Source: Caulobacter flavus
GTDB taxonomy: Bacteria > Pseudomonadota > Alphaproteobacteria > Caulobacterales > Caulobacteraceae
Direction of reading: 5' to 3'
DNA length: 64,000 nt
NCBI RefSeq assembly: GCF_003722335.1
Contig: NZ_CP026100.1
Location: forward strand, 2,826,001 to 2,890,000
Positions within the stretch are counted from its first letter, which is position 1. The number at the start of each line of letters is the position of its first letter. The position numbers and the translations under genes were made by a program. The notes under the pieces are model-generated. The model had not been told where the DNA came from, searched no databases, and worked only from the letters and a program-made list of their open reading frames with translations. This document shows positions 1 to 9,077 of the stretch, piece by piece.

Positions 1-1726
1 CCTCGACCTCGACCGTGCCCATGCGGCGGTCCAGCGCCGTCTTGAACGCCGTCGAGCGATTGGACGAGCCGCGGTTGTCGAGCTTGAACACCACGTAGCC
101 GGCGTTGGCGAAGGCCTCGTCGTTGACGTTCCACGAGCGGGTCACGCGCTGGGCGTGCGGGCCGCCATAGACCGAGACGATCACCGGGTACTTCTTGCTG
201 GCGTCGAAGCCGGCCGGCTTGAGCAGCGAGTAGTGCAGCGCCTGGCCGTCGGCGGCCTTCAGCACGCCGTACTCGGGAACCAGGTGGTCGCCGGCATAGG
301 CGCCGTAGGGGTGGGCGGCGTCGAGCCTGTTTTCCTCGATCCAGCGCACGCGCTTGCCGGCCGGGTCGTAGAGCGCCGTCTGCGGCGGGGTCTTCGGATC
401 CGAGTACGAACCGACGAAAGCGCCGGTGGCGGCGACCCTGGCCGTCCACCAGCCGCCGGCCGGGGTCATGGCGACCGGGGCGCCGGGCTTCTTGTACGAG
501 GCCGAATAGAGGCGGCGCTCGATCGGCGTGTCGATCGAGGCGCCGAAGAACACCAGGCCGCGCTTCTCGTCGACCGCCTCGACCTTGTCGACCGGCCAGT
601 CGCCCTTGGTCACCTGGGCGAGAAGTTTGCCGTCGGCGGCGTAGTGATAGAGGTGCTTGTTGCCCGACTTCTCCGACGACCACAGGAACGAGCCGTCCAC
701 CAGCGGGCGGAAGTCGTCGTGCAGCTCCACCCAGTGCGGGTCGGTCTCGGTCAGGATCGTTTTACCCTGGCCGCTGGCCGGGCTGAAGGCGATCAGGTCG
801 AGGGTCTTCTGGTCGCGGCTCTGGCGCTGGACGTAGAGGGTCTTGCCGTCCTTCGACCATGCCACGCGGGCCAGGTAGATGTCCTTGTCGGCGCCCAGGT
901 CGATCTGCACCACCTTGCCCGAGGCCAGGTCGCGCACGAACAGCTCGACGACGGCGTTCGGGCGGCCGGCGCGGGGATAGCGCTGGTCGATCACGGTGGC
1001 GCCCGACGGGCCGATGTCGGCGCGCGGCACGACGTCGACGCCGCTCTCGTCGACCCGGGTGTAGGCGATGCGGCTCTCGTCCGGTGACCACCAGTAGCCG
1101 GTGTCGCGGTCCATTTCCTCCTGGGCGATGAACTCGGCCACGCCGAACGACAAGGCCCCCTTGCCCTCGGCCGTGATCGCGGTCTCCTCGCCGCCGCTCA
1201 GCGGACGGATGTAGAGGTTCTGGTCGCGCACATAGGAGACGAACTTGCCCTTGGGCGAGACCTTGGCGTCGACCTCGTCGCCCGGGGTCTGGGTCAGGCG
1301 GGTCACCTTGCCGTCGGCGACGCTGTCGACATAGAGGTCGCCGTCCAGCGGCACGAGCACGAAGCGGCCCTCGCTGTCCCAGCTGTATTCGACGACGCCG
1401 CGGGCCAGCACCCGGGCGCGCTCGCGGCGGGCCAGCTCGGCCTCCGACAGCGCCTTGTCGCCCGACGACAGGGCGTTGGCGTCGATCAGCCGGTAGGGCT
1501 CGCCGCCCTTGACGTCGACCGCCCACAGGTCCTGCACGTTGGCCGCCTCGGCCTTGGCCTTCAGGTAGGTCACGCGCTTGCCGTCCGGCGACAGGGCCAC
1601 GCCCTTGGCGGTCGGGCCGTTGATGTCCGGATCGGAGAACAGGCGCTCGGGGGTGAGTTTTTCGGCCATCACCGGATGAGCCAGGGCGAGAGAGGCGCAA
1701 AGGGCCAGGAGCGAGGGACGGATCAT
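1..1726 (-). CDS. Dipeptidyl-peptidase IV family serine peptidase (S9B), C-terminus outside window
   Basis: Secreted or periplasmic prolyl dipeptidyl peptidase. The frame runs from an ATG at 1726 and is still open at the window edge, giving about 575 of the roughly 740 residues usual for the family. It begins with a signal peptide (MIRPSLLALCASLALAHPVMA). The DPP-IV beta-propeller follows, with repeated SPDGKRV / SPKGKFVSY / SPDESRIAYTR blades. The visible end starts the alpha/beta-hydrolase domain (PVIVSVYGGPHAQRV). The GWSYGG serine, Asp and His of the catalytic triad lie beyond base 1 and cannot be checked. Upstream, 213 bases separate it from the divergent KAP gene. Family assignment is secure; substrate is inferred. 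Confidence 0.9.
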   Translation of the reverse strand, partial: MIRPSLLALCASLALAHPVMAEKLTPERLFSDPDINGPTAKGVALSPDGKRVTYLKAKAEAANVQDLWAVDVKGGEPYRLIDANALSSGDKALSEAELARRERARVLARGVVEYSWDSEGRFVLVPLDGDLYVDSVADGKVTRLTQTPGDEVDAKVSPKGKFVSYVRDQNLYIRPLSGGEETAITAEGKGALSFGVAEFIAQEEMDRDTGYWWSPDESRIAYTRVDESGVDVVPRADIGPSGATVIDQRYPRAGRPNAVVELFVRDLASGKVVQIDLGADKDIYLARVAWSKDGKTLYVQRQSRDQKTLDLIAFSPASGQGKTILTETDPHWVELHDDFRPLVDGSFLWSSEKSGNKHLYHYAADGKLLAQVTKGDWPVDKVEAVDEKRGLVFFGASIDTPIERRLYSASYKKPGAPVAMTPAGGWWTARVAATGAFVGSYSDPKTPPQTALYDPAGKRVRWIEENRLDAAHPYGAYAGDHLVPEYGVLKAADGQALHYSLLKPAGFDASKKYPVIVSVYGGPHAQRVTRSWNVNDEAFANAGYVVFKLDNRGSSNRSTAFKTALDRRMGTVEVE

Positions 1727-1939
1727 GGCGCGGACGCTAGAGCGTGACAGTCCAAAGTGTAAGAGGGTTCGCCGCTCGCGACGCCTCAAAGCGCCGCTTT
1801 CTCCGGCTTCCACCGGTTGGATCCCGGCCGATCACGGCCCGGCGATGGGGCGTTTTCGGGGAGTTCGCCAGGATCACAGCCATGGGTTGATGCCGGCGCG
1901 TCGAGGACCGATGATGCCGCCCGGGATGGAGGGGCGGTT

Positions 1940-4915
1940 ATGGCGGGTGCACCCGACGACTTGAAGACGGCGGCGCGGCCCAGTGCGCCCGAGCCCGACG
2001 AGCCCTTCGATCCCATCGAGCCGGCGCGGGGCAAGTCGATCCAGCTCGGCTCGCTGCTGGCGTGGCGATATCGAGACGGCGCCCCTTATGTCGCCAGCAG
2101 CGTCGCCGCCGCGCTTCTCATCGCGCTGGACCTTCAATCCGGTCGATCGGGCGCCGACGCGTCGTCGGGCCTGCGCAACGTCATCGACGCCCAGGCCCTG
2201 CTGGTGGCGATCCAGATCCTTGGCCGGCGATCGACCTTCAGCCGCTGGTCGACCTACTTCCAGAACTCCGTCCTGCGCCAGGACGTCGTGCCGGCCGAGA
2301 TCGACAGCAGTGCGCTCAACGCTATCGTCGATCGCGCCCACGCCCGTCGCGAGGAGGCCGCTGAAGGCGTCATCCAATGGGACGCCGTAGAGGTTCTTGC
2401 CGAGGCCTCCAGGCTGCGCCAAGCCACCAACGGCCTCAACCGCGAGATCGGCGTCCGCCACGTTACGGCCGCCTACTTCCTGACCCAGGCGGGCCATGCG
2501 GCGCTGAGGGCGCAAGGCTTCCTCGAACAGTATGGCGAACTGCGATCGCGTATGACCGCCGCGATGTCGGAGATCCTGCCCAGCTACAACGGCGACGACA
2601 TCGAGGCCTGGCGGCCGATCATCGAGACCATCCGCCAGACGCCGCCGAAGGTCCGGCTGAAGGCGACCGAAATCAGGCCCGACTACTCGTCCGACACGGT
2701 GAACCTGGCGGGCGGCGACCCCCTCGACTCCACGCGCGACGCCCGGGCCCTGGCCGACGTGATCCTGCTGAAGGCGGCCCGGCCGCCGCTGGCGCTGGGC
2801 GTCTTTGGTCCCTGGGGATCGGGCAAGTCCACCCTGGTGCGTCGCCTGCAGGCCGAGATCCGCCAGCAGCTCGAGGCCGAGCGCGCCCGGCCCTCCGAGG
2901 CGGGCGAGCTGGGCCGGGTCCGCAACGCCATCCAGATCGAGTTCAGCGCCTGGTCCTTCGCCGACAGCGAGAACCTGTGGGCCGCCCTGACCGCCGAGGT
3001 GTTCGACCAGCTCGCCGCCGGCGGCATCGACGGCTGGCGCGACAAGCCGCGCGCCGACCTGGTGGGCGGCATCGCCGCCCGGCTCTCGCAGGAGGCGGCG
3101 GCGCTCAACACCGCCTCGGCCAAGGCGGTCGAGCACGAGCAGACGGCCGGACGGCTGGAGGCCACGCTCGAGGAGGCCAGGAAAAAGAAGGCCAAGGCCG
3201 ACCGCCAGGCGGTGGTCGAAGTGCTGGGCTCGCTTCTGGCCGCCGCCGAGCCCAAACCCGAGGCCGACAAGGAAAAGGACAAGCAGAAGAAGGAGGCGCT
3301 GCAGCGGCTGCATGAAGCGCTGCTGGAGGCTCCGGACGGCGATGGGGTCAAGGGCGCGGCCGGAACGCTGAAGGCGCTGGGCGCGGTCTGGCGAGAGCGA
3401 TTGAAGCTGACCTGGCGTTCGGCCGGCGTCTTCATGCGGTGGGGAGGCGTCATCACCTTCGTCGCCTTCCTCGTCCTTTCCGGGATCGTGGTGGTCACCC
3501 AGGCGCCCTTTGGCGGCGTCTTCTATGCATGGCTGGCCAGCCTTGTGGGCGCGATCTCGCTCGCCGCGCCCTATGTGGCCTCGGGCGTCAGGCTGCTGTC
3601 GCAGTACCTGGGCGAGCGCGACAAGCTGCGCGCGGAGGCGGCGAAGGCCGAAGGCGAGGCGGCGGCGGCGCTGGCCCGCGCGCGGGAGGATCTGGTGCAG
3701 GCGCGGTCGAAGGCCGCCGCCAGCCGGGCCTTCGTCGACACCTTCCGCAACGAGGCCAATGCGCCCGCCGCGCCCGGGCTGATGCTGAAGTACCTGCTGC
3801 GCGAGTCCGAAGACCTGGCGCTGGTGCGCAAGCAGATCGGCCTGATCAACATCGTCCGCCGCTGCTTCGAACAGCTGGCCGCCGTGATACGGGAGATGGC
3901 CGCCTCCAGCGACCCCGACGCGGTCGATCGCATCGTCATCTATATCGACGACCTGGACCGCTGCAGCGCCAAGCAGGTGGTGGCCATACTCGAGGCCATC
4001 CATCTGCTGCTGGCCTTCGACTGCTTCGTCGTCGTCGTGGCCGTCGATCCCAAGTGGCTGGCCCAGTCCCTGAACGACCAGCACCAGCAGTTCATCAACG
4101 GCCAGGCGGCGGCTTCCGGCCGCGCGACGCCGGAAGACTACCTGGAAAAGATCTTCCAGATGGCCCTGCACGTGCGCCCGCTCGCCGAGCGCGATCCGTC
4201 GGCGGCGTCGCCCTACGGCGCCTATCAGCGGTTCGCCGCCTCGCTGCTGGAGCCCGACCGCGCGCATCAGGCCGATCCGCCGCCCGCCGCGCCGCCGCCC
4301 GCGCCGGCCACGCCGACCGAACCGCAGCCGGCCGCCGGGATCGACGGGCGCGAAGGCTTCACGATCGCCTCGCCCGATCGCCCCGAGGATTTCGACGCCG
4401 TGCGCCTGGAGCGGGTGAGCCTCGGCGAGGCCGAAACCAAGCTGCTGCTGGAACTGGGCGTCCTGGCGGCCAAGTCGCCCCGGGCGGTCAAGCGGATGAT
4501 CAACGTCTACCGGCTGATCCGCATCAGCCACGCCGACCGGCTGGAAGACTTCCTCAGGAAGGACGGCGGCGAAGGCCCCGCCTACTGGGCCGTGCTGCTG
4601 GCCCTGGCCTGCGAGATCGGCCTGCCCTCCGCCGTGATGGCGCAACTGAGCCGGGTCGCTCGCGACGTGTGGGAAGATGATTGGAGCGCGCTACTGAGCG
4701 CTCTGAGTGCGCCACTTAACGAAGATCTCGTCGTAAAACTCCCGGTGGCTAGCAATGAACTCTTCAAGAGCCTGAGGGCGCCAGGTCTCGACGATGCGTT
4801 CATCAGCGGTTGGGAAGTCGTCCGACACCACCTCGGTCGCCCACCAGAGCTTGACGAGTTTCTTCGTGCCCTGGCGGTGGTCTCGCGCTACTCCCTGAGG
4901 GCTCTGAACGCCTAG
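1940..4915 (+). CDS. KAP family P-loop NTPase with two membrane segments
   Basis: Predicted membrane-anchored ATPase of the KAP (Kidins220/ARMS/PifA) class, 991 aa. I chose the ATG at 1940 because GGAGGGG lies just upstream; an in-frame ATG at 1817 has no such support. Walker A is GPWGSGKST near residue 290 and Walker B is IVIYIDDLDRC near 662-672. Two hydrophobic helices (about 502-522 and 530-555) sit between them, as is typical for KAP proteins. Charged coiled-coil stretches flank the helices. A Pro/Ala-rich linker lies near 775-800. KAP NTPases occur in phage exclusion (PifA) and in membrane-associated signalling, so the role here is open. The last 240 bases look lower in GC than the rest of the gene. 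Confidence 0.88.
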   Translation: MAGAPDDLKTAARPSAPEPDEPFDPIEPARGKSIQLGSLLAWRYRDGAPYVASSVAAALLIALDLQSGRSGADASSGLRNVIDAQALLVAIQILGRRSTFSRWSTYFQNSVLRQDVVPAEIDSSALNAIVDRAHARREEAAEGVIQWDAVEVLAEASRLRQATNGLNREIGVRHVTAAYFLTQAGHAALRAQGFLEQYGELRSRMTAAMSEILPSYNGDDIEAWRPIIETIRQTPPKVRLKATEIRPDYSSDTVNLAGGDPLDSTRDARALADVILLKAARPPLALGVFGPWGSGKSTLVRRLQAEIRQQLEAERARPSEAGELGRVRNAIQIEFSAWSFADSENLWAALTAEVFDQLAAGGIDGWRDKPRADLVGGIAARLSQEAAALNTASAKAVEHEQTAGRLEATLEEARKKKAKADRQAVVEVLGSLLAAAEPKPEADKEKDKQKKEALQRLHEALLEAPDGDGVKGAAGTLKALGAVWRERLKLTWRSAGVFMRWGGVITFVAFLVLSGIVVVTQAPFGGVFYAWLASLVGAISLAAPYVASGVRLLSQYLGERDKLRAEAAKAEGEAAAALARAREDLVQARSKAAASRAFVDTFRNEANAPAAPGLMLKYLLRESEDLALVRKQIGLINIVRRCFEQLAAVIREMAASSDPDAVDRIVIYIDDLDRCSAKQVVAILEAIHLLLAFDCFVVVVAVDPKWLAQSLNDQHQQFINGQAAASGRATPEDYLEKIFQMALHVRPLAERDPSAASPYGAYQRFAASLLEPDRAHQADPPPAAPPPAPATPTEPQPAAGIDGREGFTIASPDRPEDFDAVRLERVSLGEAETKLLLELGVLAAKSPRAVKRMINVYRLIRISHADRLEDFLRKDGGEGPAYWAVLLALACEIGLPSAVMAQLSRVARDVWEDDWSALLSALSAPLNEDLVVKLPVASNELFKSLRAPGLDDAFISGWEVVRHHLGRPPELDEFLRALAVVSRYSLRALNA

Positions 4916-4937
4916 GGGCGGTGGTCGATCGCTTATC

Positions 4938-5117
4938 GCTCGTCATCCCGGAAAGCGCGAAGCGCTTATCCGAGACCTAGGGGGCGGCGCAATGCAGGTG
5001 GCCCCTGGGTCCCGGCTCTACGGTCCGCTACGCGGCCCTTCGGCCGGGATGACGAGCAGAATTGTTCTCGCAATGGAGTACGGACCCTAGGGCGACGCCC
5101 TGCGGCCGGGATGACGC
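4938..5117. repeat. Intergenic inverted repeat (GTCATCCCGG / CCGGGATGAC type)
   Basis: A perfect 14-base inverted repeat is formed by GCTCGTCATCCCGG at 4938-4951 and its complement at 5044-5057. A second copy of the right arm (GGCCGGGATGACG) lies at 5103-5115. The interior contains a further palindromic core. It sits between two convergent genes and resembles REP-type dispersed palindromes. No coding frame here is credible. It may help terminate transcription from both sides, which is inference. Confidence 0.6.
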
Positions 5118-5150
5118 GTAAGCCCAACTGACCCCGTCCCCAGCCCGGCG

Positions 5151-6131
5151 TCAGGCGGCGAACCGCCTGCTCAGCCAGTCGAGGATCGCCGCGTTCACCG
5201 CTTCCGGCTTCTCCTGCTGGGTCCAGTGACCGCTGCCTTCGACCAGCACCTTCTCCAGGTCGTCGATCTGGTCGCCCATGCGGTCGGCCAGGCTGGGCGG
5301 CAGCACCACGTCGTGCTCGGCCATGATCATCAGGCAGGGGATGCCGTCGATGCGGCGGGGCAGGGGTTCGGAGCGTTCCCAGTTGCGGGTGAAGTTGCGG
5401 TACCAGTTGATCGGGCCGGTGAAGCCGCCGTTCCCGAACGCCTCCACATAGACCGCCCGTTCTGCGTCGCTGAGGAACTGCTTGTCGTCGCTCTTGGGAT
5501 CGTAGTGCTCCAGCGCCGTCTGCAGGGCCAGCGAGCGCCGCTCGGCCGGGCGCGAGGAGAAGCCGACCACGCTGTCGCCGGGCAGGCGCATGAAGAAACG
5601 CATGGTCTTGTCCACGTCCTGGGCGAACAGGGCGTCGGCCGCGCCGGGCGTCTGGAAGTGCACGATGTACATGTCCGGGCCATAGGCGGCCTTGAACATC
5701 TCGATGGGATCGATCGGCAGGCGCGGCACGAACGGAGTGTTCAGCCCGATGACCCCGGCCACGCGATCGGGGTGCAGCAGGGGCATGGCCCAGACGACGA
5801 TGCCGCCCCAGTCGTGGCCGCAGAAGATCGCCTTCTCCACGCCCAGGTGGTCGAGCAGGCCGACGAGGTCGCCGGTCAGGTGCTCCATGTCGTAGTCGGT
5901 CACCGCCGCCGGCTTGTCGGTCAGGCCGTAGCCGCGCTGGTCGGGGGCGATCACCCAGTAGCCCGCCTGCGCGAGGGCTGCGACCTGATGTCGCCACGAA
6001 TAGGCCAGCTCGGGAAAGCCGTGGGAGAAGACGATGGGAACGCCCTGGCGCGGTCCGGCCTCGTAATAGGCCATCCGCAAGCCGTTGATGTCGGCGAACT
6101 GCGGCTGCGGCCAGGTCTGCGCGGCGGCCAT
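5151..6131 (-). CDS. Alpha/beta hydrolase, soluble epoxide hydrolase type
   Basis: 326-aa cytosolic alpha/beta hydrolase, probably opening epoxides by an Asp-ester mechanism. The oxyanion motif is HGFPE at 37-41. The nucleophile motif GHDWGG gives Asp107. A likely acid is Asp274 (AEHDVV) and the base is His302 (GSGHWTQQEKP). A lid tyrosine is likely Tyr244 (NWYRN). An Asp rather than Ser nucleophile together with a lid Tyr points to epoxide hydrolase rather than esterase; a haloalkane dehalogenase is less likely. The ATG at 6131 follows an AAGGGAGA ribosome-binding site. The gene is divergent from the Bcr/CflA exporter, and no functional link is evident. Larger overlapping frames are high-GC artefacts. 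Confidence 0.88.
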   Translation of the reverse strand: MAAAQTWPQPQFADINGLRMAYYEAGPRQGVPIVFSHGFPELAYSWRHQVAALAQAGYWVIAPDQRGYGLTDKPAAVTDYDMEHLTGDLVGLLDHLGVEKAIFCGHDWGGIVVWAMPLLHPDRVAGVIGLNTPFVPRLPIDPIEMFKAAYGPDMYIVHFQTPGAADALFAQDVDKTMRFFMRLPGDSVVGFSSRPAERRSLALQTALEHYDPKSDDKQFLSDAERAVYVEAFGNGGFTGPINWYRNFTRNWERSEPLPRRIDGIPCLMIMAEHDVVLPPSLADRMGDQIDDLEKVLVEGSGHWTQQEKPEAVNAAILDWLSRRFAA

Positions 6132-6236
6132 CGGCGTCTCCCTTGTTATGTTATCGCTGGTCAGATTGCGGGGCGGGAAGGTGGCTCGCAAGCGATAAAG
6201 GGTTTCCGTCGGGGCGGACGGGAGTAGAAGGCGCCC

Positions 6237-7454
6237 ATGACTTCCGCCGCTCCCGCTTCCCCCGCCGCCACGCCCTGGCGGCTCGTCCTGCTTCTGGGGG
6301 CGCTGACGGCCTTCGCGCCGATGTCGATCGACATGTACCTGTCCAGCTTCCCGGCCATCGGCCAGACGCTGAACGCCGGACCCGAGCAGGTGCAGCTGAC
6401 CCTGGCGACCTTCTTCGCCGGCATGGCCATCGGCCAGTTCCTCTACGGCCCGGCATCGGATCGCCTGGGCCGCCGCGCGCCGATCCTGCTGGGCGTGGTC
6501 ATCTACACCATCGCCTCGCTGACCTGCGCCCTGGCGCCGAATATCGAGGTGCTGCTGGGCGCGCGCTTCGTCCAGGCCCTGGGCGGTTGCGCCGGGGCGG
6601 TGGTGGCCCGGGCGGTGGTGCGCGACCGCTTCGACCACGCCGAGACCGCGCGGGTGCTGTCTCTGATGACCCTGATCATGGGCCTGGCGCCGGTGCTGGC
6701 GCCGCAGCTGGGCGGCCTGATCTTCGCCGTGGCCGGCTGGCGGGCGGTGTTCGGGGTGATGGCGCTGTTCGGCCTGGCGATCGGGCTGTGGGTGCTGCTG
6801 GGCCTGCGGGAGTCGCGCTCGGAAGAGACCGCCGCCCAGGCCCGGGCCGAGAACCCGCTGCGGGCCTTCGGCCTGCTGCTGCGCAAGAAGCGCCTGCTGG
6901 GCTATGGCATCGCCGGCGCGCTGAACGGCTCGGTGCTGTTCACCTACATCTCGACCTCGCCGGACCTGGTGATGGGGACGTACGGTCACTCGCCGCTGGT
7001 CTTCAACATCGTCTTCGCCGCGAACGCCGTGGGCATCATCGGCGCCAGTCAGGTCAACCGGCTGCTGCTGCGCCGGTTCAAGCCCGACGAGGTGCTCACC
7101 CGCGCCAGCCTGGCCTCCACGGCCCTGGCGCTGGTCCTGACCTTCTTCGCCTGGACCGGCGTGGGCGGCGAATGGACGGTGCTGCCGCTGCTGTTCCTGG
7201 CGCTGTCGACCTACGGCCTGATGTCGGGCAACACCATGGCCGGCGCCCTCAGCGTCGACCCGCGCCGCGCCGGCTCGATCTCGGCCCTGATGGGCGGGGC
7301 CTCGTTCGGGGCGGGCGCCGTGGCCGCCTGGGCCGCCGGCCTGCTGCACGACGGCACCCCGCGCCCGGTGGCGGCGGTGATGTTCGCCTGCCTCGTCGGC
7401 TCGGGCCTGGCGATCTTCCTGCTGGCGGTCCCGCGGAAGCCGGCGGCCGCCTAA
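6237..7454 (+). CDS. Bcr/CflA family multidrug efflux MFS transporter
   Basis: Inner-membrane proton-driven drug exporter of the DHA1 (12-helix) MFS group, 405 aa. Helix 1 carries the Bcr/CflA-typical APMSIDMYL motif. The loop between helices 2 and 3 reads GPASDRLGRR (motif A). A motif-C-like stretch, LIMGLAPVLAPQLGG, lies in helix 5, as in antiporters. The ATG at 6237 follows GAAGG at good spacing. The stop codon overlaps by three bases that of the convergent gene at 7451. Substrate cannot be read from sequence. Confidence 0.88.
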   Translation: MTSAAPASPAATPWRLVLLLGALTAFAPMSIDMYLSSFPAIGQTLNAGPEQVQLTLATFFAGMAIGQFLYGPASDRLGRRAPILLGVVIYTIASLTCALAPNIEVLLGARFVQALGGCAGAVVARAVVRDRFDHAETARVLSLMTLIMGLAPVLAPQLGGLIFAVAGWRAVFGVMALFGLAIGLWVLLGLRESRSEETAAQARAENPLRAFGLLLRKKRLLGYGIAGALNGSVLFTYISTSPDLVMGTYGHSPLVFNIVFAANAVGIIGASQVNRLLLRRFKPDEVLTRASLASTALALVLTFFAWTGVGGEWTVLPLLFLALSTYGLMSGNTMAGALSVDPRRAGSISALMGGASFGAGAVAAWAAGLLHDGTPRPVAAVMFACLVGSGLAIFLLAVPRKPAAA

Positions 7455-8599
7455 GGCCCCGTCGGCCGCAGGCCAAACCAGCCGCCGTCGGCGTCGAACA
7501 GCACGTCGAACCCGCGCAGCGCGTGGCGGCCGGTGTTCACGAACGCCGTCGGCATCGGCGAATTGACCAGCACCTGGGTGGGGGCGATCGCATCGCCCTG
7601 GCCCGTCGTGAAGGCCAGGGTCGTGACCGGCTGGGTCGGCACGGTGATCGTCACCGTCTGGCCCGGCGCCAGCACCTTGGACTGGGCCTTGTCGTTGGCG
7701 TTGGTCTGCGTCTGGGTCTTCAGCGCGGCCGGATCGGCCACGCCCAGATACATGGTCGGGATGCCGGTATCGATCAGCAGGGCGCCGGGCTGGGCGGGCA
7801 GGGAGCCCGCGGCCACCCGCATCGGCGCCTGCGGCCAGTCCAGCGGTCCGTTGGGGCCCTGCTTGCCCAGCTTGGCGAACCGGAACCCGCCGGTGTTGGC
7901 CGGGGTCAGGCCCACATGCACGCCGTCGCGGGTCACCACATAGCCCCGGCGATAGGTCGCCGGCGCGATCGGCCGGCCGTCGATGGCGGCGAGGTTCAGC
8001 AGCGGGTTCTTGTCCGGCGTCCCTTGCGTCTGGCCGTTGCCCTCGCGGCCGAAGCCGACGCCCATATAGGCGATGCCCTTGGGCATGCTGATCGTGGCCT
8101 TCGGCGCGGCGCAGGTCCCCGGCGAGGTCTTCACGTCGTAGCCGGGGCAGTTCAGCTCGGTGTCGACCACCAGGATCGGAACCTCCGAGCGCGCCAGTTC
8201 TGCGCCCGCCGCGTCCACGAAGGCGACGGAGGTGGGAACCCAGCGGCCGACCCACAGCCGCTTGCTGCTGCTCAGAAACTCCCAGCCGCGCGGATAGGCG
8301 GCGACCTTGTCGGCCGACCAGCCGGGCAGGTCGGCGGCCGAGATCACCACCCCGGTCGAGCCGGTGTCCATCACCACCGGCGGCGGGGCATGGGCGCCCA
8401 GCGGCCCGTCCAGGCGCAGCGAGACGGTCGGCGGGCCCTCGAACGGCGCCTGCCCGGCCGCCCACGGCGTGAAGGGGATGAAGCGGGCCTGGTCGAAGGC
8501 CGCCAAGTCAGGACCGGCCTGCGAACAGGCCGGGGTGGTCAGGATGGTCGAGGCCAGCAGCGCCGTCGCACAGCCTTGGATAGTCCGGATCGGTCGCAT
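7451..8599 (-). CDS. Secreted protein with two aspartic-protease-like DTG motifs
   Basis: 382-aa exported protein of unknown function. The ATG at 8599 is preceded by a strong GGGAGGAAGG site, so I prefer it to the start at 8638. A signal peptide ends near the Cys in TTPACSQ; the lipobox is poor. Two motifs look like aspartic-protease catalytic turns: VVMDTGSTGVVIS with Asp78 and LLIDTGIPTMYLG with Asp277. Each is preceded by two hydrophobic residues and followed by a hydrophobic strand. They are 199 residues apart, near the spacing in bilobed pepsin-like enzymes. Four cysteines lie between. It could be a rare bacterial pepsin-like protease or an inactive relative. Flap Tyr and GG motifs could not be assigned. 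Confidence 0.75.
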   Translation of the reverse strand: MRPIRTIQGCATALLASTILTTPACSQAGPDLAAFDQARFIPFTPWAAGQAPFEGPPTVSLRLDGPLGAHAPPPVVMDTGSTGVVISAADLPGWSADKVAAYPRGWEFLSSSKRLWVGRWVPTSVAFVDAAGAELARSEVPILVVDTELNCPGYDVKTSPGTCAAPKATISMPKGIAYMGVGFGREGNGQTQGTPDKNPLLNLAAIDGRPIAPATYRRGYVVTRDGVHVGLTPANTGGFRFAKLGKQGPNGPLDWPQAPMRVAAGSLPAQPGALLIDTGIPTMYLGVADPAALKTQTQTNANDKAQSKVLAPGQTVTITVPTQPVTTLAFTTGQGDAIAPTQVLVNSPMPTAFVNTGRHALRGFDVLFDADGGWFGLRPTGP

Positions 8600-8677
8600 G
8601 AAGCCCTTCCTCCCTTGGTGGAGTACGCGCCGTTTCATGCAACTTAAAATGCGCTATCCGCGCCTTTGCAAGCGTGG

Positions 8678-9073
8678 CTAGGCCCTGTCGGCAATCTGGT
8701 CGGCGACCTTGCCGGCGCTCCAGGCCAGGACCAGCCAGCCGGCCAGGAAGGCCACGCCGCCGATCGGGGTGATCGCGCCCAGGATGCGCGGGCCGCCGAA
8801 CGCCATGGCGTACAGCGTGCCCGAGAACACCAGGCTCCCCGCCAGGAAGAGGCCGGCGGCGAGACCCGCCGACCGTCCCGTGGCGCGGGCAATGGCGAAG
8901 GCGGCGAACACCGCCAGGGCGTGGGTCATCTCGTAGAGGGCGCCGGTCTTCAGCAACTCGATCGGACGGGCCTCGTGCACGCCGTGGGCGGCGAAGGCCC
9001 CGACGGCCACGGAGACGAAGCCGCTGAGGGCGGCCAGGCGCAGATAGAGCTTCGGGGTCCAGATCTTCGCCAT
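8678..9073 (-). CDS. DUF423 family membrane protein
   Basis: Small inner-membrane protein of 131 aa with four predicted helices, matching the DUF423/YgdD family in length and pattern. Helix 1 ends in the characteristic VAVGAFAAHGVH. Later signatures are YEMTHALAVF and GTLYAMAFGG, followed by an ITPIGGVAFLAGW stretch. The molecular function of the family is not established. It lies four bases downstream of the TerC gene, so the two are almost certainly co-transcribed. Confidence 0.88.
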   Translation of the reverse strand: MAKIWTPKLYLRLAALSGFVSVAVGAFAAHGVHEARPIELLKTGALYEMTHALAVFAAFAIARATGRSAGLAAGLFLAGSLVFSGTLYAMAFGGPRILGAITPIGGVAFLAGWLVLAWSAGKVADQIADRA

Positions 9074-9077
9074 GGGC

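Noticed and set aside
1874..4645. Minus-strand frame of 923 codons opposite the KAP gene
   Set aside because: Antisense shadow; the plus frame has Walker motifs and a good start.
5151..8465. 1104-codon minus frame covering three genes
   Set aside because: Only its last 326 codons are a real protein; the rest is opposite or out of frame to the exporter and DTG genes.
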